Shown: positions 25,333 through 34,590, counted from the stretch's first letter. The stretch: 64,000 nucleotides of DNA from Candidatus Obscuribacter phosphatis (GCA_001899315.1 MOYA01000001.1:1445662-1509661); one strand, 5' to 3'. The notes: generated by a model from the sequence alone, not told the origin. Numbers and translations are program-made.

Positions 25333-26403
25333 ATGAAGGCAAATTTCAAATCAAGTCAATGTGCCCTCTTCTTTGGTATGTTTTTCATTGCGCTCGTTCT
25401 GGTATTGGGTCTTAGAAGCCTTGACGAACTATTCACCAGTCAAATTGAACTAAATAGACTGCCGGCACTACTATTGGTATCAATCGCTGGAGCAGCTACA
25501 ACCTTTACAATTAAGTCGGTATCAGCCCGATTTCGTTTTCCGGCACTGCTGCAAGTGACTGCCATTTTTGCCTTAGCCTGCTACTTGCTAACAGAAATCA
25601 AGCTGCCTATCTTTCCACTCTCACTCTCGTCCATTATCTTGCTTGCTTTTTTACTAGGTCTCTGCCTGCACAAATATGAGCAAGACCAGGAGCAAATGCG
25701 GAACAAAGACCTAAAGCTGCAATTACAAGCCCTAGACCTCAATACCGCCAAACTGGAGCTAGTCAAACAAGACGAAAGAGATAGAAGACTCATGGCGAGT
25801 GACCTGCATGACCAGGTCTTGAACGACCTAAAGATTTTGAAGATCTCAATCAAGAAGCTTGAGAACTGTATGCTGGATCAAGCGGCCATCAATGAAATTA
25901 ACAAGCAGATAGAGGGCGCCTCAAGTCAGATCAGACAGGTAATGGATAGCCTATTTCCCTCGGTTCTAGAAGAATTAGGACTAATTGCCGCCTTGAAAGA
26001 TCTCTTGCAGAGCTCGGCAGCAAAGGCTGGTCATATGGTGCGTCTCAATACAAGTTTTGAGGATGATCAACTTCAATTTGACAACATAGAGAAGCTCCTT
26101 ATCTATCGCATCATTCAAGAGGGCTTAAACAATGTGGTCAAACATGCCAAGGCTAAACAAGTGCAATTGACGGTTAGCAGGGAAGGCGACGAGATAGTTT
26201 TTCTTTTGCAAGATGATGGCTGCGGCTTTGAAGAGATTGAGGGAACGCCATTTAAGGGAATTAACTCCAGTGCCTTTCACTCCAGAGGTTTTCGCTATAT
26301 CGAGCAAAGAGCAGCACTAATTGACGGAAGAATAAAGATCGATTCTGCTGGGAAAGATAAAGGTGTGAAATTTGAATTGCGTGTTCTAGATAAGTCGTCT
26401 TGA
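25333..26403 (+). CDS. membrane histidine kinase (NarL/DesK-type, HisKA_3)
   Basis: 356 residues. Four hydrophobic segments (about 11-30, 43-61, 70-88, 91-112) form the sensor, then a coiled-coil stalk (about 115-150) and the HisKA_3 motif ERDRRLMASDLHDQVLNDL with phospho-acceptor His159. The ATPase has the N-box IIQEGLNNVVKHAKAK (about 260-275) and DDGCGF (294-299). The HDxxx(N/D)L form is typical of kinases that pair with LuxR-type regulators. It is followed after 13 bases by its probable response regulator. The signal is not evident from the sequence. Confidence 0.92.
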   Translation: MKANFKSSQCALFFGMFFIALVLVLGLRSLDELFTSQIELNRLPALLLVSIAGAATTFTIKSVSARFRFPALLQVTAIFALACYLLTEIKLPIFPLSLSSIILLAFLLGLCLHKYEQDQEQMRNKDLKLQLQALDLNTAKLELVKQDERDRRLMASDLHDQVLNDLKILKISIKKLENCMLDQAAINEINKQIEGASSQIRQVMDSLFPSVLEELGLIAALKDLLQSSAAKAGHMVRLNTSFEDDQLQFDNIEKLLIYRIIQEGLNNVVKHAKAKQVQLTVSREGDEIVFLLQDDGCGFEEIEGTPFKGINSSAFHSRGFRYIEQRAALIDGRIKIDSAGKDKGVKFELRVLDKSS

Positions 26404-26416
26404 GGCAGTTTTCGGT

Positions 26417-27175
26417 ATGCAGCATAAAGTTCTCATTTGCGAAGACCTTCCCTCGCTGCGCGAACATGCCCGCAAAGTTAGTCAGTCGATTTTTCTTGAA
26501 CAGAAGCTTGAGGCACTTTTCGATGAGGCGGTAGACGGCGAGCAAGCTATTGCCAAAAGTAAATCTTTCAATCCAAGCCTAATTTTGATGGATATTTCTA
26601 TGCCAGGCACCAATGGCATTAAGGCCGCCCGCGCCATCTGGAAGGACAAGCCGACGCTGAAGATCTTATTTTGGTCGCAATACAAACACGAAGCCTATAT
26701 TCGCGAGCTCGGCAAAATCGTACCCGATGAAGCGATTCATGGTTACCTACTAAAGAGTGAAGATGATGAAAAGCTCAAAGAAGCAATAGAAAGTATTTAT
26801 TTCAACGACCTTCCTTATATCGGCGCCCAAATTCAAGCCGTGCGTACAAGGCTTAAGGACACTGCCATAACCGATGCCGAGTATGAAACTTTGATGGATA
26901 TTTTTGCTGGATTGACCGATAAGGCAATAGCCAAGAAAGAGCATATTTCATACAGAGGGGCACAGAACAGACTCTCAAATCTCTTGAACAAGTTACTTAA
27001 GGGCGAAGATAGTTTTATCAGAGAGACCGCCGGCATCGAGATCTTCAACCCGCGCACTAGACTTGTATTTGAAGCAATTAGAAGAGGCTTGATCGATTTT
27101 GACAGCATCAACGAAGAGAAAACAAAGCTCGATGCTTGGCTCTATTCCGAATTTGGCTTTGAACCGGGCACTTGA
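26417..27175 (+). CDS. response regulator (receiver plus helix-turn-helix-like output)
   Basis: 252 residues. The receiver covers 1-125: acidic pair at ED (9-10), phospho-acceptor Asp59 in LILMDISMPGTNG, and Lys113 in GYLLKSEDD. The output (about 145-200) resembles a LuxR-type helix-turn-helix (TDAEYETLMDIFAGLTDKAIAKKEHISYRGAQNRLSNLL), where 'LTDKAIAKKEHIS..G.QNRLSNLL' takes the place of 'LSNKEIA..L..S..TV..H'. An extra C-terminal segment of about 50 residues is unusual for NarL-type regulators. Cognate of the kinase immediately upstream. Confidence 0.9.
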   Translation: MQHKVLICEDLPSLREHARKVSQSIFLEQKLEALFDEAVDGEQAIAKSKSFNPSLILMDISMPGTNGIKAARAIWKDKPTLKILFWSQYKHEAYIRELGKIVPDEAIHGYLLKSEDDEKLKEAIESIYFNDLPYIGAQIQAVRTRLKDTAITDAEYETLMDIFAGLTDKAIAKKEHISYRGAQNRLSNLLNKLLKGEDSFIRETAGIEIFNPRTRLVFEAIRRGLIDFDSINEEKTKLDAWLYSEFGFEPGT

Positions 27176-27198
27176 GCCGGGTAGTTGACTATAATTTT

Positions 27199-29616
27199 TC
27201 AAAGACTTTTGACAAATGGGCTAAAGGCTTCTCTCAAAGCTTCTTTAGAAATTTCTGTGTCTTCCACTATTGTGACCAAAGTTGCACTGTAAAGAGCAGT
27301 GTTTGCTCGCTCTTTCTTGAAAGTGACTATGTCGGTATAGACAGGCAGTTGAATCTCTTGTCTTACTTTTAATCTGATGATTCGATTGCCACTCAGTATG
27401 AACTGATCAGAGACCTTGGTATTGAGGTCGGCAATCAGATGGGCGAGAGAGCGGTCATGAAACAACCGGTCTGCAATCGAGGCAAGAGTATCGTCTTTAG
27501 CAATCAAGATCTTTGGACGGTGCAAGACTTGACCGCCAACACCAATCGTACGCTCCTCACCAAAGCTCGCTAAATTCTCCTGTCTTGTTCTGGCCACAGC
27601 GGCCAGAGCAATTATTGCGGCGAAGACCATCTCACTGCCTGGCGCAGATAACTCATCGCCGCCATCAGGTGCAGGCTCTGTCCAGTCGATTTTGGCAGGA
27701 TGCTCTACTTCAATATCATTACTTTGCCGCCCAGTATAAGCAGCTTCTATACCTAGATTGGGCTGCTTTTCTGAACTTTGGTCCAACACAAAATCTAAGC
27801 TTTTATCTGATTTTCCTGAAGCATTGTCTGAAACATTGCCTGAAGCATTGCCTGAAACATTTATTGAATTACTTCCAGATTTACTTCCTGAATTGCTTAC
27901 CGCGACTTTAGCATCTCTATCAGACCGAAGCCACTCAAACTGACTGTGGGTCTTGGTATTTTCCAAATGAGACACTTTATCTATGACAGTGCATATTTTG
28001 GCAGTGGTTCTATAGGCGGTATTGTAGCTTAGCAATCTTTCTTGCTGCCATTGCTCGGTAAAGGGCAAAGAAAGCACACTGTCAAGGCCCTTCTTGCCAG
28101 TCTCTAGAGCTTTGGCACTTGCTGGTTTTACAGCAGTATCCACTAGAGGTAGATTGACCGGAAAGAGTATGAGTGTCTTTACCGAACGGTCCGGAGCATT
28201 AGTAATTAGCAAAGGTTTCTTTTGCGAAATGTCTTTGAGTATCTGTACAGACAGTACCTCGCCAAGACGGGCCAGAGTAATTTCGGCAGAGCGATGAAAA
28301 ACCAAACCGGCTAGGCTTGAGCGGGCTATTTTATGTAATAAAATATCAAGGACGACAAAGATATTTACTTCCTTCTGCGAAAGCTTTAGCGCATCTTTGG
28401 TCTCAGAGCGATTCCAAGCCCCTTCCTTGAGGTTACTTTCCTCTTTGATTGCCGGTCTTTTGGGCTCTAAAATATTATGATCTAAAGCCTTGGTTTTTAT
28501 GTCTTCTCTGTCTTGTTCTTTGACACTGTCTTGTTTTCTGTGGTTCTCCGGCTCTTGCCGTCTTTCTTTGTCTTGATGTAAATTCTGCGGTCTTTCATCT
28601 AAGTTGTCTTTACTAATGTGGCTTGTGAGCGCATTTAGCTGCGACTTTTGAATTATCTCTTTAGTCTTACCGGCTTCGATGTCAGCCGCCTGTCCTAAGA
28701 GATTTTCTCGCCTGAGAGGCTCTTCCGCTCTATCGATTGTGCTCTTTGATTGAGGCGTGGGGTTAGCTTTCTCCACTTTGCTCTTGGGAGATTCGGCAGA
28801 TAAGTAACCCGGTGCGTAACCGTCTAGCGCAGCCAGTGTACGTTCTTTTTGATTTGACTTATCAGTTTGAGCTTTGGGCTCAGTTGGAGCATGGGGCAGA
28901 GAGTTAGACTTTGAGCCAGCCTTAGTCTCGGGTTCGGGTCTAGATTTATTACTGGAGTTTGCATTTACGTCATACTTAGTATTTGATTTAACTCTGCTTT
29001 CGCCACTATCTTTGGTACTATCAGGCTTAGACAAAGAGTTTTTAGGCAATTCGCTTTTAGATTTCTCGTCAGGCTTTTCGGCTCTAGCTTTGTTTAGCTT
29101 TAGGGCTATACCGGCATCAAGGTCTTTCTTAAGCACGGCAGTATCATAAAAGGGAAACTTGGCAGGCAGTTCGTCTTTGATCTTCCTATAAACAGCAAGA
29201 GCTGCATGCTCATCTCGACTGAGCGGCTTTGTAGGCTGTCCTCCTTTCTCTAATTGATCGGCTAGCACCTTGCCCTGCATATATTTTTTCGAGAGGTCCA
29301 GGCTAATGCTACTGACCAGTTCACTTGCTACCTGGCGCTTAACGAGACCGTTGAGCAGGTCATTGCGTAGACGGCCAAGGGTTTCCATACCCGTACTAAC
29401 TGCAAAGCCCTTACCAACTTCATCTAGTTTGAAGAGCTTACTGACAGGATCAACAGCCGTTTTTTGCGCTTCACCGGCAACTTTCCTTGGTTCAGATTCC
29501 AGACCGAGATCTTTCAGGTTCTCTTTCTTCTCTTTCTCTTTAGATAGAGAAGTCTTATCGGCACTGTTGCCTGAAGCACTCTTGCTATTGAGATTCTCTT
29601 CGTGAGGTTCTTTCAT
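27199..29616 (-). CDS. large hydrophilic protein with C-terminal LysM-like domain
   Basis: 805 residues. Residues 1-170 are helical and charged. A long disordered Lys/Ser/Glu-rich part follows (about 170-390). A more ordered region (about 400-560) contains LDILLHKIARSSLAGLVFHRS. Near 580-600, a 12-base unit is repeated four times (27815-27862, SGNA/SGNV/SDNA). The C-terminus has a LysM-like segment: KILIAKDDTLASIADRLFHD, then a helix and NRIIRLKVRQEIQLP, which suggests peptidoglycan or glycan binding. No signal peptide is visible. ATG 29616 overlaps the end of the pseudouridine synthase gene by 32 bases. Function unknown. Confidence 0.7.
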   Translation of the reverse strand: MKEPHEENLNSKSASGNSADKTSLSKEKEKKENLKDLGLESEPRKVAGEAQKTAVDPVSKLFKLDEVGKGFAVSTGMETLGRLRNDLLNGLVKRQVASELVSSISLDLSKKYMQGKVLADQLEKGGQPTKPLSRDEHAALAVYRKIKDELPAKFPFYDTAVLKKDLDAGIALKLNKARAEKPDEKSKSELPKNSLSKPDSTKDSGESRVKSNTKYDVNANSSNKSRPEPETKAGSKSNSLPHAPTEPKAQTDKSNQKERTLAALDGYAPGYLSAESPKSKVEKANPTPQSKSTIDRAEEPLRRENLLGQAADIEAGKTKEIIQKSQLNALTSHISKDNLDERPQNLHQDKERRQEPENHRKQDSVKEQDREDIKTKALDHNILEPKRPAIKEESNLKEGAWNRSETKDALKLSQKEVNIFVVLDILLHKIARSSLAGLVFHRSAEITLARLGEVLSVQILKDISQKKPLLITNAPDRSVKTLILFPVNLPLVDTAVKPASAKALETGKKGLDSVLSLPFTEQWQQERLLSYNTAYRTTAKICTVIDKVSHLENTKTHSQFEWLRSDRDAKVAVSNSGSKSGSNSINVSGNASGNVSDNASGKSDKSLDFVLDQSSEKQPNLGIEAAYTGRQSNDIEVEHPAKIDWTEPAPDGGDELSAPGSEMVFAAIIALAAVARTRQENLASFGEERTIGVGGQVLHRPKILIAKDDTLASIADRLFHDRSLAHLIADLNTKVSDQFILSGNRIIRLKVRQEIQLPVYTDIVTFKKERANTALYSATLVTIVEDTEISKEALREAFSPFVKSL

Positions 29617-30259
29617 TCGAGCACCCTGTACTGAGCAGCAAACTCAATTCTTCAAGATTCAGTTCTTTCCACTCACCAGGCGCCAAGTCTAATTGTGCCA
29701 GAGAGAGGTTACCTATAGATTGCCTAAAGAGGCGCAAGGTGGGATGCCCGACTGCCGCTGTCATCTTACGTACCTGTCTGTTTTTACCCTCCCAGAGGGT
29801 AAGTTCAATCCAGGTGGTGGGAATATTCTTTCTAAAGCGCACCGGCTTGCTGCGCTCGGGCAAATCGGGCTCGCCATTGAGCAATCGAGCAAGGCAAGGT
29901 TGGGTTTTGTAGCCGCCAATAACGACGCCGCTCTGCAAGCCTTTTAATGTTTGCGGCGATGGCACATTCTCGACCTGCACCAGATAAGTGCGGGGATGCC
30001 GTCCTTCAAATAAATAGGTGGTGAGACGCCCGTCATCGCTCAAAATTAAGAGTCCTTCCGAATCAAAATCTAGACGCCCCACTGGATAAACCTGTTTGGG
30101 CAAATAAAAATCAGCCAGAGTCTGCTTGTCTGAAATGGTCCCGTCGGCTAGTTTTTCTGGGCTAAACTGGGTGAGCACGGCAAAGGGCTTGTTGAAGGCG
30201 ATATATTTTGCCCCGGCCCTGGCTCTGAATGCTTTCTGCCCTTTAGCGAACTTAGGCAT
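29585..30259 (-). CDS. RluE-type 23S rRNA pseudouridine synthase
   Basis: Converts a uridine in rRNA (position 2457 in the E. coli RluE case) to pseudouridine. 224 residues without an N-terminal S4 domain, as in RluE. The catalytic motif is PVGRLDFDSEGLLILSDDGR (about 58-77), with the Asp after GRL as nucleophile; the family motif KTYLVQV is here RTYLVQVEN, and the C-terminal EGKNRQVRKMTAAVGHPTLRLFR is complete. It overlaps the DNMT2-like gene upstream by 8 bases and the 805-residue gene downstream by 32 bases. Assignment to RluE rather than RluB/RluF rests on the missing S4 domain. Confidence 0.85.
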   Translation of the reverse strand: MPKFAKGQKAFRARAGAKYIAFNKPFAVLTQFSPEKLADGTISDKQTLADFYLPKQVYPVGRLDFDSEGLLILSDDGRLTTYLFEGRHPRTYLVQVENVPSPQTLKGLQSGVVIGGYKTQPCLARLLNGEPDLPERSKPVRFRKNIPTTWIELTLWEGKNRQVRKMTAAVGHPTLRLFRQSIGNLSLAQLDLAPGEWKELNLEELSLLLSTGCSNERTSRRESQ

Positions 30260-31241
30260 GACCGGCTCCGAATAAACTCTGCAACAAATAAACTATCGAC
30301 CGCACATCGACGCTGTTTCCTAAAAGTTTATAGACAACTTTAGCACTGAGGTCTTGGGGAAGGACAAAGCGCGGCGAAAAACCGAGCAAGGCGAGAATCT
30401 CGCGGGGATGGAAATATCGCACGCCCATTTCATCGCGGAGCATACTGCCTGCTGCCTTACGGCATCTGAAATAGCCACTGGTAAAGCAAATAGCCCGTGC
30501 TGTCTGGTCTTTGCCATCAAGTACATCGAGTACATTAATCACGTTAAGCACGCTTTCATAACGCTCAAACTCTTCCTGGCTTAATCTGGGACTCAACTTG
30601 GCTTCTGCTTCCGGCAAAAGATAGGCGGACAATCGGCGCTTCTCTTCTGACACTCCAAAGTCTTCAATAGGTAAAAAGATTGACCCATCTTCCAAGCGTC
30701 TACTGCTTGGCGCATCGGACAGCGCGTCAATGGCTAAGTAAAAGAGGCGTGGTCTGAGCATTGGTACGCCAAATTGGCTTGGGCAAATCTTAATCGAGCC
30801 AAGGGCATAGTTATTTTCGGCAAAGACAGTGCGCAGATGGTTTTCCATGCGGCTGCCCTCAAGCCCAATGACATTCTCGATAAACACATAGGTCGGTCTC
30901 AAACTTGGCAGCAGACTGAGCAAATGCAGAAAAGGCTGGGCTCTCTCGTCTTCGAGGTCCTTCTTTTGTCCTCGTCGGCTAAAGGGTGTACAAGGAGGAG
31001 AGAGCCACCACAGCGATGCCTCTTTAGCAATGGAAGCGGGCTTTATGGTGGCTAGAGATCGTTTATCCGGTGCCAGTCCATGATTGAGCAAATAGACCTG
31101 ATTGGCCCAAGCACTCTGGTCAAAAGCCTGAATCACACTAACTTTCTCAGCAAAACTCAACTGCAGAGCTTCGCTGAAGGCGCCGATGCCTGAGAAAAAC
31201 TCACATGCCTTTAGTGATAGTAAGTCAGTGGGCAACGCCAA
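30252..31241 (-). CDS. DNMT2-like cytosine-5 methyltransferase (candidate tRNA C38 enzyme)
   Basis: 329 residues with the m5C methyltransferase motif order: FFSGIGAF (15-22, SAM loop), SPPCTPFSRRG (81-91) with catalytic Cys84, FIENVIGLE (120-128), QFGVPMLRPR (156-165), and YKLLGNSVDV (304-313) near the end. The target-recognition region is very short, and ICFTSGYFRCRKAAGSM (251-267) closely matches the CFT..Y......GS signature of DNMT2/TRDMT1, followed by RYFHPREILALLGF as in that family. DNMT2 enzymes methylate C38 of tRNA (Asp in eukaryotes, Glu in Geobacter). The catalytic loop has PCT where most members have PCQ. Adjacent to an RNA pseudouridine synthase. TTG 31241 is the likely start; no restriction enzyme gene is nearby. 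Confidence 0.85.
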   Translation of the reverse strand: MALPTDLLSLKACEFFSGIGAFSEALQLSFAEKVSVIQAFDQSAWANQVYLLNHGLAPDKRSLATIKPASIAKEASLWWLSPPCTPFSRRGQKKDLEDERAQPFLHLLSLLPSLRPTYVFIENVIGLEGSRMENHLRTVFAENNYALGSIKICPSQFGVPMLRPRLFYLAIDALSDAPSSRRLEDGSIFLPIEDFGVSEEKRRLSAYLLPEAEAKLSPRLSQEEFERYESVLNVINVLDVLDGKDQTARAICFTSGYFRCRKAAGSMLRDEMGVRYFHPREILALLGFSPRFVLPQDLSAKVVYKLLGNSVDVRSIVYLLQSLFGAGHA

Positions 31242-32283
31242 GACTTTGCCCCCGCAAGGCCGCCATGACGAAGTTGGTGGCTAGAGCCTGCCGCAGGGCA
31301 ATGCCCAAGGAAGGAGCTGCGTCAGGCAGAAAATCGCCGATGGTTATGGCCGCATTGTTATCGAAATGTCCGGTCATATGTAAAACATAACCTCTGCCGA
31401 AAGGAAAGATGCAAGCCAAGATACCTTTGCCGTCGGGGTCTTCAAGCGCAAGGTCGGGCGAGTTGACTAAAACTCTAACTTTGCGAGGGTCCAGCACTCT
31501 TATCATGTGAGCTTCTTGGTCAAGTTTCCAGTAGGCTTTAGAAACAGCTCCAGCAGCTAGAACTGCATCGGGACTGACGAAATTAGCCTGATATATGGGC
31601 TTTTTGTTTAGCCCTTTATTGAATGAGATGGTACCAGGAAAGGCTAGTTCCACGGCATTATCAAGAGCCCAGTCGGTACTGAGCAGGTAGCCACCCCTTG
31701 CGACAAAATCGCGCACCAACTGCAGCTTTTCGCGCTTTAGCTCGCCGGCGCAATTGAGAATCAAAACTTTAGTGTTTTGCAAAAGCTCTTCTGTAATCTG
31801 TTTGCTTTTGATGTGCCTAAAGCTAAGCCCTAATGACTTGAGGGTTTTGTCGGCGTGGTCCCAGCGCCCGGCTACTTCCACTATGGCATTTTCATCATTG
31901 GCCGAGAGAATTGCCTGCAAATCTGGATTGTTCTTTTCAAGCCAGCCTTTGAAAATGGTTGGTTTGACCACCGAACTGCGGCTGGCGCCAAGCTCAAGCC
32001 GACTGTTATCTGTAAAGCCGGCGATAGAGCCAGGCAAATAAACCTGAGAGCCACCACTTTGCAAGGTCTCAACTGAACCAGTCAAGGTCTTCTGTGCCTG
32101 AGCGGGGCTGAATGTGCCGACCGAAAAGAGACCAAATAACAAGAACAAGCCTATGGCTCCAAGCCGCTTGGCAGCATTGTCTACTTTGCTAGTTTTGCCC
32201 AACTTGCTGGTTTTGCCCAACTCTTTAGTTCTGGCAAGCTTGACCGTTACTTCGCTCAATAAGTCTGTCTTCGGGACGCTCAT
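31225..32283 (-). CDS. exported glutamine-amidotransferase-like (ThuA/GATase1 fold) protein
   Basis: 352 residues with an internal hydrophobic signal (LGAIGLFLLFGLFSVGTFSPAQA) after a long basic n-region that contains an 18-base tandem unit (LGKTSK twice). The C-terminal half (about 145-340) resembles the class I glutamine amidotransferase-like flavodoxin fold: VLILNCAGELKREKLQLVRD, FVARGGYLLSTDWALDNAV, and FPFGRGYVLHMTGHFDN near the end. The nucleophile Cys is at CAGEL rather than in a GxCxG elbow, so enzymatic activity is uncertain. It heads the overlapping minus-strand unit that ends at 27199 and overlaps the DNMT2-like gene by 17 bases. Confidence 0.7.
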   Translation of the reverse strand: MSVPKTDLLSEVTVKLARTKELGKTSKLGKTSKVDNAAKRLGAIGLFLLFGLFSVGTFSPAQAQKTLTGSVETLQSGGSQVYLPGSIAGFTDNSRLELGASRSSVVKPTIFKGWLEKNNPDLQAILSANDENAIVEVAGRWDHADKTLKSLGLSFRHIKSKQITEELLQNTKVLILNCAGELKREKLQLVRDFVARGGYLLSTDWALDNAVELAFPGTISFNKGLNKKPIYQANFVSPDAVLAAGAVSKAYWKLDQEAHMIRVLDPRKVRVLVNSPDLALEDPDGKGILACIFPFGRGYVLHMTGHFDNNAAITIGDFLPDAAPSLGIALRQALATNFVMAALRGQSLGVAH

Positions 32284-32415
32284 CGGGACTCCACAATTTG
32301 TAATTGGATTTTAATGCGCCAGGTGGCTTATCACAAGCGACAGACGTTTGCTTACTTGCCTTGTTCCGTTAAAATTAGGCGTTCAAGTCAACAAGATGCA
32401 AGCGGAACGGGATAT

Positions 32416-33537
32416 ATGCAACTGCCAAACCAAGCCAAGAGATCGCCTTCCAAGAATGTGGCTCTCTTGAATCTAACGGTCTTTAGTCTTTTCCTTTTTC
32501 AATCTAGCAACTCGGCAATGGCCGAGATTACAGAAATGAAGTCGGAGAAAACAACAGAAAAAATTGCCGAAACGGTTAAGACCCCGGTTAAGACAGGCAG
32601 CGATGCTAAAGCAGAAAAACCCGGCACAAGTGAAAAAGCTCAGACAGTTAAGCAAATTCAGACAGTTGGCGACAAAGCCTATGTTTTGAAAGTAAAGGGG
32701 CGGGCCCTCCCCTTCAAAGCTGCCACTATTGACGGTGTCAACGTTTTGGGCGGTCCAATAGTCTTTATGAAATTACCTTTGAATATTACTGGCTATATAA
32801 ACAAAGGTCTAAACGAAATCGAATTGGAATATGTCAGCCATCCTGATTCGGAGCTTTTGGTCACTGTAGAGAAAAGAACCCCTGGACCAAAATCGGAAGA
32901 GATAGCCAGAATCGTAATAGCTGCTGATGATTCGAAAGGCGAGATTGGGCACAAGAAACTGAGCTTCAATATTCCTGAAGGAGAAGAAACTGTCGCCATC
33001 AAAGAACTGAGCGAACATGACAAGAAAGCTATTCAATCAGCATTCGGCAGCTACTACAATGCAATAAAAGAGCATCGTCCCGATAAACTGAAATTGCTTT
33101 ATAAAGAGTCGCTGGACAAAGAACGGCGTCTTTGCCCAGAGTCGGTGCAGTTTTTTGAAAAAGTGCTGAATAAAGAGACTCAACTGATCAAAAATACTCT
33201 CATTGAAGTGCCGGTCCTTGATCTCAATAATCTTGTTTATGCAATAGAAGGAAATTGCATCAGGCTGCATAGAGAGTCAAACAAGCCTCTCATTGTTAGC
33301 AACGACTTTGATGTTTCAGCCAATGAAGTTATGGAAGAAGTGGCAAAGTCTAGAGGACGGAGCAAAGCCAAGAAGAACGAGGCTGCCGGCAAAGCGTCTG
33401 AGAGAGAAAGCGGTAAAGACGCCGTTCGCAACAAGATTAAGGAACGTCTGGTCAAGCTCAATCTCTATTTGACAAAAGCAGCTGATTACTCCGCCGAGAA
33501 TCCTCGTTGGATCTTGAGTGTTCCGCCGAATCTCTAA
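32416..33537 (+). CDS. exported protein of unknown function
   Basis: About 373 residues from ATG 32416 (GGAACGGGA upstream); 32314 is a longer in-frame start. The hydrophobic stretch ALLNLTVFSLFLFQSSNSAMA is a signal peptide. A Lys/Glu/Thr-rich linker precedes a beta-rich part (about 75-200: VKGRALPFKAATIDGVNVLG, LNEIELEYVSHPDSELLVTV) that looks like an immunoglobulin-like fold. A helical region with a conserved-looking RLCPESVQFFEKVL follows, and a basic C-terminus. The gene directly precedes mltG (3-base gap), so it may assist cell-wall processing. No family recognised. Confidence 0.7.
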   Translation: MQLPNQAKRSPSKNVALLNLTVFSLFLFQSSNSAMAEITEMKSEKTTEKIAETVKTPVKTGSDAKAEKPGTSEKAQTVKQIQTVGDKAYVLKVKGRALPFKAATIDGVNVLGGPIVFMKLPLNITGYINKGLNEIELEYVSHPDSELLVTVEKRTPGPKSEEIARIVIAADDSKGEIGHKKLSFNIPEGEETVAIKELSEHDKKAIQSAFGSYYNAIKEHRPDKLKLLYKESLDKERRLCPESVQFFEKVLNKETQLIKNTLIEVPVLDLNNLVYAIEGNCIRLHRESNKPLIVSNDFDVSANEVMEEVAKSRGRSKAKKNEAAGKASERESGKDAVRNKIKERLVKLNLYLTKAADYSAENPRWILSVPPNL

Positions 33538-33540
33538 TTG

Positions 33541-34590
33541 ATGAGAGCCATAAAAATATTGCTGATACTGGCGGTGGTAGCAATACTTTCGTTGGTTGGC
33601 GTCTATTTTTATTTTGATGGCGCTCTCAAGACAAAGATCAGCCACAGCCATGCCAATCAAATTTTTACTGTGGCGCGCGGAACCAGCTTGGAAGAGACTC
33701 TCAAGCAGCTTGAGAGTCAAGGGGTGATTGGTAATGCGTCAATTCTTAGACTCTATATCAAGCTGTCAGGAAAAACACCGGTGCTCAAAGCCGGTGACTA
33801 CAAATTTCCTTCACCGCTTACCAGTCTGGAGGCTCTTTCAGTACTGGAAGCCGGCGGTATAGAGCCTCGTAAATTGACCGTTATTGAAGGCTGGACCCGC
33901 TATGAAATAGCTGATGCCATGGTGAGAATTCCTGAGTTTCATCTAGCGAGCCGAGATGAGGCTTTGAAATTGATGAACCAAGTCAGCCTGATCAGCGATT
34001 TAGATTCGCACGTAAGTAACCTAGAAGGTTATCTCTTTCCAGACACATACTTTATTCAGAGTGATACCAAGCCGGCCAGCATCATCAAAGAAATGACCCA
34101 GCGGTTTAGACAGATCCTCAAGAAGGTAGTCGTAGAGACTCCCAATCCCAAACACTTGACTGTCCACGAAGCGGTGACCTGTGCTTCGGTCATTGAGACA
34201 GAAGCTAAATTAGATAAAGAAAGACCGGTTGTCGCCTCAGTTATCTTCAATAGATTAAAGCTCAACATGCCTCTAGCCATGGATTCTACTGTCGTCTATG
34301 CATCAAAACTGGCCGGTAAATGGAAGGGCAATGGCATCATCTATCAAAGCGATCTTGATCTTAAGAGTCGCTATAACACCCGCAAATACAAGGGTTTGCC
34401 CCCTGGTCCGGTAGGCTGCCCCGGCGAGAAGAGCCTGAGAGCGGCACTTAACCCTGCTTCCACCGATTTTATCTATTATGTGAGAGATCCAGATAAAGCA
34501 GACGGCACCCATACTTTCTACAACAATGCCCAGAGTTTTGAAGAAGGCGTAGCCAAGCTAAGACAATGGGAAGCAAAACACAGACCCTAA
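33541..34590 (+). CDS. mltG: endolytic peptidoglycan transglycosylase MltG
   Basis: Cleaves nascent glycan strands, which sets their length. 350 residues; ATG 33541 just after the previous stop (TTG 33538 is also in frame). One N-terminal membrane anchor (ILLILAVVAILSLVGVYFYF). A LysM-like part (FTVARGTSLEETLKQLESQG) precedes the YceG domain: TVIEGWTRYEIADAM, EGYLFPDTYFI, VTCASVIETEAKLDKERPVVASVIFNRL with the catalytic Glu in IETEA, MPLAMDSTVVYA, YNTRKYKGLPPGPVGCPG, and the closing ALNPASTDFIYYVRD. Complete and of normal length. Confidence 0.95.
   Translation: MRAIKILLILAVVAILSLVGVYFYFDGALKTKISHSHANQIFTVARGTSLEETLKQLESQGVIGNASILRLYIKLSGKTPVLKAGDYKFPSPLTSLEALSVLEAGGIEPRKLTVIEGWTRYEIADAMVRIPEFHLASRDEALKLMNQVSLISDLDSHVSNLEGYLFPDTYFIQSDTKPASIIKEMTQRFRQILKKVVVETPNPKHLTVHEAVTCASVIETEAKLDKERPVVASVIFNRLKLNMPLAMDSTVVYASKLAGKWKGNGIIYQSDLDLKSRYNTRKYKGLPPGPVGCPGEKSLRAALNPASTDFIYYVRDPDKADGTHTFYNNAQSFEEGVAKLRQWEAKHRP

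Noticed and set aside
30252-31241. Restriction-modification methyltransferase
   Set aside because: There is no adjacent endonuclease, the target-recognition region is minimal, and the CFT..Y signature fits DNMT2 better.
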